Positions 55,291 through 64,000 of a stretch of DNA of 64,000 nt are shown here, piece after piece. The position numbers and the translations under genes were made by a program. Each line of letters opens with the position of its first letter. Within the stretch, counting starts at the first letter, position 1. A model generated the notes under the pieces. That model ran no database searches. It had not been told where the DNA came from and saw only the letters and a program-made list of their open reading frames with translations. Source of the stretch: Cristatella mucedo (taxonomy: Eukaryota > Bryozoa > Phylactolaemata > Cristatellidae); NCBI GenBank assembly GCA_009760855.2, contig WPIO01000091.1, positions 1,461,501 through 1,525,500 on the forward strand. The letters are read 5' to 3'.

Positions 55291-55329
55291 AATTCAATTT
55301 ACGCTGCATTTATGTTAAAATTCTAAACG

Positions 55330-57030
55330 TAATCATGGACACTGTCTTTGAAAAGCCAACTAAAATTGCTTGGCTAAACATCCTGTCATGCTGCTTCCGG
55401 TATAATGACAGTAAGGTATTAGGATTTTACTCTAACGAACCTTCAATTAAAGTTGAGCCATCATTAGGTTGTTCATGTGAACTCTCAGCTGAAGCTTCCT
55501 AAAACGCACAGAAAAATCGCGTCTGTACAACGTTTGTTTTTGTTATTAGAGGTTATTGCAAACTATAAAACTACATCATATTAAAATGTACTAGTCTTTT
55601 TGAATATTCAAAATTATTTATAGAACAGCAAAGCGAGCTTCATGTCCTGTGGTTATCTGCAGTTGGGAAATCTAAAAAACTAGCTGAGAATTATTTCAGT
55701 TCACGAATAGCACGTTACGTGTAAAAATTAAAACAGTCACCGCCGTATAAATTATGAACTTGCTGTTTAGATTAGTTGAAAACCTAAATAATCACTTACT
55801 ACAGATACGGAGCACGAATTCTTAACATATGTTCTGGCAAGTGACTAAGCAGATGCAAACATTTACATCCGGGCCGTGTTAGGTTAAGTTTAGGAACTTT
55901 TGTCTTTGTATTATTTGTAGTCTCCCATGAAATTGTGTCATTCACGCAAACAAGTTTGACATAATAAACTTGTTGTCGTTAAAATATCACTTAAGTGTGG
56001 TAAAACTTTTTATCCTCATATTAGTGGCCTTGTGCAAGGTAAAGTGGGCGGAATATTGCGGGACATCGCGTTCCAGCAATATTATTGATCTGGGAATTTC
56101 ACAATACGGAGAATAAGTTTTCTTCAGTCAGTATGCTGGTGCGTTGGTAATTATTGAACTATGCTGCAGGTATACCCGCGACTGGGCCCATAACTTTCCT
56201 GACAAAATTTGTCATATACTCACTTTCCCTACTATCCAGAGGTCAATGAACACACTACACTTTAAGGCTATAGCCAGCTGCTAAAAACGATGGCAGGATC
56301 GGGCTGCAAGAGTCGCGGCTGTCCATGCCGTAACCTGAATGCAATCAAAATTGACGACAAAGTCGCACATAATATGAACGAAATTAATAGAGAAAAGTGG
56401 AAGGAATTACAAGATCACTTATACGCACCCACCATATTATGCACAGCAAGCACGTTAACAGTGTTTATTGTTAATTAACTGTTTATTCAAAACTTTAGCA
56501 GGTGCTCGAACTAGATATAATGTTCCCGACAATTTCAGTGCGATTCCATTTTCGGCTGAGCATTTGCAAAGGACAGTATCAACCTGCTTTATGCGTGCGA
56601 TCTTGTCAAGCATTGCTTTAGTGCAGTTTGTGCTTATATTGGTATGCTTTTGAATAACAGCGGAAATGTGAGAAACGTACTCTAGATGCTAGACTGCAGC
56701 ATAACTAAGCTTTGGCTGATGACATATGCTTCTTGATACGCATGTACATAACACGTCGCAACTGCTTAGGCTCGGCAGCTTTGCCGTCAGTCGAAATTGT
56801 AGACAGTCTACTGTAGGGCGCTTAGCTTAAGACCAGCTATAGATAGATAGATAGAGAGATTTCTAACAAGGGTAGAGGAATTTCCGCCGGTCCGAGGGCG
56901 ATGGGTACGCAAATTTGTTCCTCACCGAATATTCACGTTACTATGTTTCCGAATAAGAATTGCAATGCGGCAAGCTCTAGTTACTCGACCCCGACGACTA
57001 GAATGCAAATAAATTACCTGTGAATGTTAA
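55330..57030 (+). repeat. Recurrent unit, partial copy
   Basis: This piece aligns with 59,330-61,100. The sequence around 'gctggtgcgttggt' and 'attattgaactat' (56,150; 60,460), 'aaacgatggca' (56,286; 60,599) and 'ctagactgcagca' (56,689; 60,978) is shared. The start of the signal-peptide exon is present at 55,643 (minus), but most of it is deleted. A Cys-rich 62-codon frame at 56,290 is not conserved in the other copy. Confidence 0.6.
55620..55643 (-). pseudogene. Remnant of the signal-peptide exon
   Basis: ATG at 55,643 (minus) gives MKLALLF, identical to the exon at 9,826, and then runs into TAA because the rest of the hydrophobic core and the splice donor are missing. This copy is dead. 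Confidence 0.5.
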
Positions 57031-57032
57031 GC

Positions 57033-57237
57033 AGGTGTAGCCGTAATGGCTCACTAGGTAAGGCGGTTGCTTTTCACGACCTCGGCCCCGAGGTCGTGGG
57101 CTCGAATCCTGCAGTGGGCGATCCTTTATCGCCACTGCAAGCGGTGGTGATAGCCGGAAAGGCTCTTCTGTCGCTATACAAAAGAGGCTGTTAAATCAGC
57201 TAGCATTTATTTATTTATTATTTATTATTTATTTAAA
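57033..57237 (+). mobile_element. tRNA-derived SINE (SINE-1), best copy
   Basis: The head 'taatggctcactaggtaagg' fits an RNA polymerase III box A, and 'gggctcgaatcc' at about 57,100 fits box B. A unique body follows ('gcaagcggtggtgatagc', 'aaaggctcttctgtcgct') and an 'aatcagctag' end with a (TTTA)n-like tail to 57,237. It is the least mutated of the three copies in the window. Confidence 0.88.
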
Positions 57238-58726
57238 TAATAGAGCACACATATGCTATGCGAATTTCAGTCAGCTACTCAGGGTAGCAGCAGCTAAATT
57301 TATTTAACGCTGAAGCAAAAACCAAGGCCATATCCATTATTTCGCGGAATAAACTTCTGCAATTTCGTTAACTGGATTTAAACATTGCAATATTGAATGA
57401 CATTCTAGCGCCTCGAAGCTTAAGCTTTCACAGTAAATATCAAGATCAATCAGCAATTCAACTCAATCGAGAGCAATGCATTTTGAATCGAAAGTAATCT
57501 AGAAGCGATCACCTCTTACTATTTAAGGAATAACGATGACTGGATTTATACCATACGACCGAAGCCTAACTTGCTGTGGGGCTTGCTAGTATGTCCCACT
57601 GTGTCTTTCCAACTAACTCTGGCAATAAACCCACCATGTCTCTTGATTGTCTCATCACCTACAAAGCAGAAGCATCAGGGATAGCGTTTTGTCGTAAAAT
57701 GATGGCAATATTAAAAAGACAATAACGAACGAATGAAAGGACATAGAGCGACCTACCGTCGCAATTCATCGAATTGCATAAACTAGGCATTACTGCATTA
57801 GAAAGCGGCAGGAATGTCTTCTCATTTAAGGCAGGATTCCGTTCAATGTTTGAAAAGTCAAAGTAGTGTCCAGAGAGGTCCACAATTCAAGTAACGAGTA
57901 AGCGACACTAGTAACTACTACTTCGTTTCGTGTTAAGGATACCAAGATAAAGTAGCCAGAATGAACGTCAAGGAATAGCCTTGTAGACACCATATTTGTC
58001 TGTTATCGACGGACCAGACCAACTGAATCGATCTTTTGCGAATAAGCATGTTTATGCCCTAAAGTACAACAGTATTTAAATATTATTCTGATGATTTTCA
58101 TTGTACTAAAGCTGCTAGGTTGTAGGAGAACTCACCAGCATGTATTCTGAATGATGTTGACCTTCTTAGATTCTTCAAACTACATTACAGCGCCATTTAG
58201 AAAATGCATGAATATATGAGCATGCCGTAATTTAACATCTAAATGATTACCAGGAAGGCATTATAACCAGTTGACAATCTCCTAGAACTAGTCGGTTTCT
58301 GAGGAAGCGACAACTATTAGCTGCCCTTGCCCGTATCCTCCAAAGCTGGTAACGTTAAAAGTGGTGCAGAAAAAAACCTGCTCAGCAAGTTTGTAATTTT
58401 TCTCCATACCGGTAAGGAGGCACTTCGTCACTGTTATCTAGACAGCTTCCTAAGATTAAAGCACCTCCACGTGCTCTCAATACCGGCGGTCCATAAGTCA
58501 CAGCTTAATGAATATTATGTAAAACATGAGTAGTGTAGCTTTCATTGGGACTAGAATTTATGTATGAGCTTGCTAAACTGCGGTAAAAGAAAATTATCAT
58601 TCTACCGAGAAATCCTAAAAACACTGGAATAAGTTACTCTAAAAAGTACCAAGTGATCCAAATAATGTTTAATAATCCAGAAAATCAAAGGTATGATCTT
58701 TCTTAGAGAACACCTGAAGCTGTTAA

Positions 58727-58844
58727 AGAAAGATATATATATATATATATATTTGAATATATATATATATATATACACGTGCATATATATATATATATAC
58801 GTGGATATATATATATATATATATATGTATATACGTGCATATAC

Positions 58845-58882
<38 letters not shown>

Positions 58883-58911
58883 TCATGTGTGTGTTGTATA
58901 TATGCACATAC

Positions 58912-58947
<36 letters not shown>

Positions 58948-58954
58948 GTATATT

Positions 58955-58986
<32 letters not shown>

Positions 58987-58995
58987 CATATATTT
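58727..58995. repeat. (TA)n-rich microsatellite
   Basis: Long TA runs are broken by GTGCATA, CGTGGATA and GTGTGTT islands. All reading frames here are Tyr/Ile artefacts. Confidence 0.92.
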
Positions 58996-59074
58996 CCACT
59001 GTGCGGCATTGGTATGTTTCAGAGGTAGAGTGCATTTGTTTTAAGACCAAGGTAAATTACTTCAGCCTTTATCT

Positions 59075-59215
59075 TGCCGAGCTGATTTGGTCTAGCGGTT
59101 AAGGTGCTCGCCCCGACCGAGGTCTGACTGAGGTCGTGGGCTCGAGCCCCGGCGCAGATGTGACGCGCCTGAAAAGAGATAAAGTTCGCTTGGGGAGCTA
59201 TATAAATGAATCATA
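59075..59215 (+). mobile_element. tRNA-derived SINE (SINE-2) with a LINE-1-like 3' end
   Basis: The head contains 'tggtctagcggttaaggtg' (box A) and 'gggctcgagcccc' (box B), like a tRNA gene. After the tRNA part the body is only about 60 bases: 'gcgcctgaaaagagataaag' then 'ttcgcttggggagc' and 'tatataaatgaat'. This parallels the LINE-1 end 'gcgcctagagagagattaag', 'ttctctgagggcgc', 'tttatcaagtgaat'. A SINE that borrows the tail of its partner LINE is a known arrangement and would let the LINE enzyme copy it. Confidence 0.8.
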
Positions 59216-59597
59216 TTTATATAGATTTATAGCATATTCGAAGAACGGACATTCGTTTTTTTCGTAAGGGCACCAAAAATCTAAATTTCGCTGACATTTT
59301 TTACATCAAATTTCTAATCTTATTCGTGAATATTGTGCTTAAAAGCCTACTAGTGTTGCTCGGCTAAAACTTAACCATCCTGTCACTCAGCATAGTATCT
59401 TGAGGATGCAACTCACACTAACCTTCAAATTTAGCTGAGCCATGCTTTAGTTTTTCTTCTAGACTCTCTGCTGAAGCATTTTAAAATGCACATAAAATAT
59501 TCGCCTGTATGTTTTTTATTAGAATTAATTGCCAACTAATTCAGAAAATCACATTAGTGTGTAATAGTCTTTTAGAAATTCATAAATTCTCTTACGT

Positions 59598-59660
59598 TTA
59601 GCATTTAGATGCTGCTACCACAAGGATGGCGATAAGAACTAACAGCAAAGCCAGCGTCAT
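59598..59660 (-). CDS. Putative signal-peptide exon, second copy
   Basis: ATG at 59,660 (minus) encodes MTLALLLVLIAILVVAASKC and then TAA. A possible splice donor GTAAG starts at 59,595, only two bases after the stop. It is equivalent to the exon at 9,767-9,826. The hydrophobic core is kept despite about a dozen substitutions, but the stop before the donor means this copy encodes at most a 20-residue peptide unless splicing differs. The gene may therefore be recently broken. Confidence 0.3.
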   Translation of the reverse strand: MTLALLLVLIAILVVAASKC

Positions 59661-61459
59661 TTCTTATGGTTTTTTGTAGATGCGGAAATCAGACGAATTA
59701 GCCGACAGCTATTTCTATTCAGAAGTAGCGCATCACAATGATTTACCATCGCATTAAAACTAAACAGTTAAAGAGTCATGGCCCTGGAATGTGTTAATTT
59801 GCTTTCAAAACTAGTTAAAAACTTAAAGAATGACTTACTAAAAACACGTAGCATGCATTCGGGACTCATATCCAGCTGAGTGACTAGGTAGCTGCAGAAA
59901 TTCAAATCCCATCCACATAAAGTTAAACTTAGACTCTTTATCTCTTCAATCCTTACAGCCGAGTATGCAACTGTGTCATTCACGCGAAATCTTTTGATTT
60001 GATAAACGGTTTGTCATTAGAACATTACTTGGGTGCGGTAACAACGTTTGTGCTCAGATTTGTAGCTTTGTGCAAGTTAAAATGCACGGAATATTACATT
60101 AAAATACTAATCAAAATAAAAAATAGCGTATAAACGTGTCGACATTGAACAGCAATGATAACAGTGAAAATGCACCTTATAGTTATGCTGAAATAGTGTC
60201 CAAAACATAGTGCCAATTATAATTTTAGCAACTGCCTCATTACGTTAGTCATATTACGGTCTGTCATTGCAAAATCCAGGATCAGCAAAGTCCAGTCATT
60301 TAGGCAGCAGCTATTCTTTCCTCAATGACAGCCCACTTATGAGGTAGAGTTTCAGCTCAAAAGATGATAGTATATAGCACCGCGTTCCTGCATTATTTTG
60401 ATTCTATTTATTTTACAATACATGCCAATTTTTTTAAATCAATCCGCTGGTGCGTTGGTCATTATTGAACTATTTTGCAGGTTATAATGCGACTGGACCC
60501 ACAATTGCCCGACGAAAATCGTCACGCACTCCTCCAGTTATTTCCTAATCATCAAATGTTTAATCACGAACGGCTTTGACGTGAAAGCCAGCTGTTTCAA
60601 ACGATGGCAGCATAGGGCTGTGAGAGGCTGGCAATGGCATTACCTGAATGCTATGAATATTGAAAATCATTTCGCACACAATAATTATAACAAAAATTGA
60701 TTTAAGTGGTAGGATAAATTAGACTACTTATGTGCACCTTCCATGTTATGCAGAAAAATTATGTTAACTGTGTTTATTCAAAACTTAGCAGCTACTTTTA
60801 TTGGATTAAAACAACCTGGCAATTTCAGAACCACCCCATCTTCGGATGACCGCTTATAAATTACGACAAAATCCCGAGTTATGCATGCGATCTTCTCAAG
60901 CTTTTCTTTGGTACTACTGGTGCTGATAATGGCTAGCTTTCAAAAGACAGCGGAAATGTGAGAAAGGGCATTTAAATACTAGACTGCAGCAGACCTTAGC
61001 AATAGCCTAAAAACATTCGCCACTTTCTTTTCACGGACATAGCACGTCTGAATTGCTTCCGCTCTGCAGTTTTCCGTCAGTCGGGACGGTTGACTTTTAT
61101 TGTTGCGACCTAAGATTGAGGCTCGCTTAAAGATAGACCGGGTGCTACCGAATGTATCGAAATTGCCCACGAACCATGGGCAGTCGTTATGCTATGTTTT
61201 TGGTCATCAAATATACTTATCGCTATGTTTCCAATTAAAGAATGCCAGCTCCTCGGGCTTCTGTGGAGCTAGATCCTAACGTAGGTTAAACATAAGATAA
61301 TTTTCACAAATCCACTGGGCGTAGGTGCACGCCAAACGTCATAAGGTGGTATGCTCAAGCTGCTAGGTGTGCCACAGGTTAAGCCTACTCCACCGAGCCT
61401 TTGGCGTTACAGTACGTTCCCAGAAAATTCTACGTTTTTACAGCATCGCTCTGCTCATA

Positions 61460-64000
61460 CTCAGAATTAAAAAGAAATTCCGTCCACGTTATAGTCGATT
61501 TTAAATACGGATGTCAGCTGCCGTTATCCGTCACAGCTAGCTGAATTGGGAATTGTCCATGTCTATCACGACCGATTAAGCTCGCCTGTATATAGTGAGT
61601 ATAATCAATTCACCTCAGAACGATCAATCTGTTTCTTAAAGATCCGGCTCGATACATTTGGTTGAGACTTCACAGCGACGATTAGGCAAGGTAGTGCTGA
61701 AGTGATAAAGATTCGTCACTTATTGGACACTAATCTATCAGTCCAGCAAGCCTATACTATAGGCAGGCTCCTTAAAATCATTGCCATTTTGTGATTCCGA
61801 TATCACTGTAGCTCTTGAGCAGATACAATTGATGATTGACTGACTGCTACATTTAGATGTCACTAAAAAGTCTTTGTGAGTGTAACGGTAATTACTCCCA
61901 TTCCTTAATCTCAGTACGAAGCAGCTGCAGGCACGAGTCACAAACGGTTTCAGCGTCAGGATTCCATGTGGCTTTCGTTTCTTTCCCAGTCTTTCTGTAA
62001 CTCTTTCGCTGTCGCCATATTCAAACGAAAGTGCTGGTAAATAACCAAGCGGATCGTAGTAGAACGAGCTGAATCTATTGTGGTGTCATTTCTACCCGTG
62101 GGTAACCCTCTCCAGCAAAAAGGCACGTACACCTCGAATGAAGGCGTGGTCAAGGTTGCCCTCAAGTTTCCAAAGAAAACTGTGAATTATCTCTGCTTTT
62201 ATTCTAGTTAAGATTTTCGCCTGAGCAGAAGCAAACGTACAAAGACGTGTGTGTCCCTGTAGCTGTCGGTGCGTGCCGTTGGTGTTTGTTACTGTTAAAA
62301 AAAATGACAGGTTTCAATTTCAGTGAAAGGCTCAGAAAGTTCAATATTGTTGAGGGTTGACATGCATTTCTCACAGGTATCAAAGTGGGTTTGTACATTA
62401 GACTGAACAGTCGTCATGCAATATCATTGGCAAGAGTATTTAGGGTCAATCGTAGCTCTTAAAAATACATTGCTTATATTATGTACCGAGTTTGTTGAGA
62501 TTTAATATTTTTTGATGGATTTCTTTAGCAACTGCATTGCTAAATGAAGAGTATGAATGCAGAATGATCAGGAGATGTTGAGCGACGTTCACCCACTCTA
62601 ACGCTAAGGTTTGCCATAAAGAGGCTTTGAGTACTAGTGGTGGACCAACTAAACTCTTACATGGAAGGTATAAATACTAGCAAGTGACCAGAGATAATAA
62701 CTAAGCAGAGTTATTGGGCTCAACCCGTCATAACTCAACCCGTCGCCACATCAAAAATTGTGAGCTCGCTAAATTCTATCCAATTACTTTACTGGATACT
62801 TCAACTGTATTTGACAGTATCAATTACGAACCCTTTAAACATCCCCTCTGATCTCGCCTGGGCATGCACTCACAATGTGATGCATAATGCGTGTGGTCCA
62901 GTCTCAAATCAGGACATATATAAAGCGGTAGGGAAGCGTGCATGGATCATCCAAGAAACTAATGAAGTAAACGTTTCAGTTGGGATATTTTTAATATGCA
63001 TATTTACTCATATCAATGTGATAGCCAGCTAAATCTAGTATTTAGGTATATGCAGGTGACATATATCAGTACTATCCATGTATATCAGTTTGCCAACACT
63101 TATCTGACAGCATTTGCTGGGTTGTTGTGATTTAACAGTCGTATACTGATTTTTGCTGACACAGAGCTTCTTACAACTAACCCTATTTGACATTTGGTAA
63201 TCCAGATGCAAGATTATTTATGTTTTTTTAAAGTTTAAGCCTTACCTGTCACCATTAACGTTGGAATCGTGCTTCCACAAATACACAATACTCGAGTAAA
63301 ATGAAAATAAGTTGTCTGCAAACGCTCTGCAGATGAACAAATATCGTTAAAAAATAGAGCGAATTTTATTTCATGAAACTTGAAATTAGCTACCACATCT
63401 AAAATAGAAACAGTGCATTAGGAAAAATGGTAAAAAAACTTGGGCATATCAATTTTCATCGGAATCAACTTCTGTAATTGCTTTCACTCGATTATATCGT
63501 GTCTTAAATGAATGACTTTCCGGTGCCTCAAACCTTTAGCTCTTTACAGTAGCCCCAAGCTCAATCAGCTGTTAAGGTCAATCTATAGCAATTTATTGTG
63601 AATCACAATTAATAGAGTACCGATCAGCTCTTACTGTTTCCGAAATCACGATTCCGGAATTAATCCCATACGAGGTATGCTTCACTTGCATTAGATCTTG
63701 TGAGTTGGCCCAGCCGTGTCTTTCCGACTAACTTTTCCCATAAACCCGCCATACATCTTGCTTGTCTCATCATCTACAAAGACGAAACATTATTGTTTGC
63801 GTTTTGTTGTGACAGCATGGCATTTGTCGATTACGACGACAATAACGAAGGAATGAAACGATATACAACGACTAATCGTCTCAATTCAGGGGAATGCACA
63901 ATCGAGCATAATTGCATAGAAAGCCGCAGGAATTCTTTTATTTTAGCCTGGATTACGTCAAATGTTTGGCAAACCAAAGTGGTGTCCAGGGATGACAGCA
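61460..64000 (+). repeat. Recurrent unit, copy C5 (runs off the window)
   Basis: It is collinear with 5,546-8,210 of copy C1 without the SINE: 'cagcgtcaggatt' (61,949; 5,958), 'gaattatctctgcttttatt' (62,183), 'gcggtagggaagcgtgca' (62,925), 'tcgtatactgatttttgctg' (63,139) and 'ccaaacatttgacgtaatcc' on the minus strand (63,950). No gene is seen. The copy continues past 64,000. Confidence 0.65.

Larger units (their letters stand above)
57240..61450 (+). repeat. Recurrent unit, copy C4
   Basis: It is collinear with copy C1 from about 7,560 to 10,430: 'gcaattcaactcaatcgagag' (57,450), 'gtgtctttccaactaactc' (57,600), 'aaaacatgagtagtgtagc' (58,522; 8,837), the TA tract (58,727-58,995), the signal-peptide exon (59,601-59,660), and 'cagctgagtgactaggtagc' (59,872; 10,031). 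It then continues to 61,450, beyond the part where C1 changes into the telomere-like array. It contains a SINE-2. Confidence 0.65.

Noticed and set aside
56290-56478. Cys-rich short frame with GCKSRGCPCRN, reminiscent of a CXC zinc motif
   Set aside because: The aligned segment at 60,600 has a stop and no cysteine pattern, so the motif is not conserved and is probably accidental.
56700-56825. Basic peptide on the minus strand (QLRRVMYMRIKKHMSS) as a possible mature part of the secreted-protein gene
   Set aside because: The aligned copy near 61,050 needs a frameshift to give a similar peptide and no convincing acceptor site is visible. Kept only as a hint.
58602-59102. Overlapping open frames of 107-135 codons rich in Tyr and Ile (similarly at 9,099-9,317)
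   Set aside because: They are translations of TA/CA microsatellites in several frames and carry no protein information.
1-64000. CRISPR arrays, bacterial operons, rRNA or canonical tRNA genes
   Set aside because: No regularly spaced direct repeats with spacers, no operon-like coding density and no complete cloverleaf were seen. tRNA-like boxes belong to SINEs.

Overview
The window looks like repeat-rich, non-coding animal DNA, most likely from an invertebrate. The evidence is L2/CR1-type LINEs with (ATT)n tails, tRNA-derived SINEs, a Gypsy-like LTR remnant and a long decayed copy of an adintovirus/Polinton(Maverick)-type DNA virus. I see no intact multi-exon host gene. No species can be named from the sequence alone. 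Layout: 0.4-10.4 kb holds a composite LINE family (called LINE-2 here), then a unit of non-coding DNA that recurs in the window, with SINEs inserted. 10.4-11.36 kb is a degenerate TTTAGGG-like array. It is broken by a 5'-truncated LINE-1 (11.36-12.78 kb) and then reappears in reverse orientation (CCCTAAA, 13.3-15.6 kb). An inverted piece of the recurrent unit follows (15.7-16.5 kb), then a nearly complete LINE-1 (19.4-22.9 kb), then an inverted second copy of the LINE-2 composite (23.1-26.6 kb). Read as a whole, 0.95-26.6 kb is an eroded, very large palindrome with telomere-like repeats head to head at its centre. 26.58-28.34 kb is an internally deleted LTR retroelement whose 3' LTR stops abruptly where the viral block starts. 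28.34-43.86 kb is the endogenous viral element. It is AT-rich and carries remnants of a protein-primed family B DNA polymerase, a packaging ATPase, an adenain-type protease, an adenovirus pX-like hydrophobic protein, a parvovirus-type phospholipase A2 protein, two fibre-like proteins, a zinc-ribbon/basic protein, several unknown small genes and one uninterrupted HNH-AP2 endonuclease gene. Almost all are broken by nonsense codons (all three types) and frameshifts, and three separate LINE-1 3' ends have landed in the block or at its edge. I cannot find integrase or the major capsid proteins. 44.4-64 kb is again the recurrent, strongly diverged unit (at least three further copies, variously rearranged), with LINE-1 and SINE insertions and an approximately 525-bp inverted-repeat pair. 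In two unit copies the minus strand encodes a good signal peptide starting at an equivalent ATG, and a third copy keeps only its start. This is the best hint of a host gene family, but its remaining exons are not identified.
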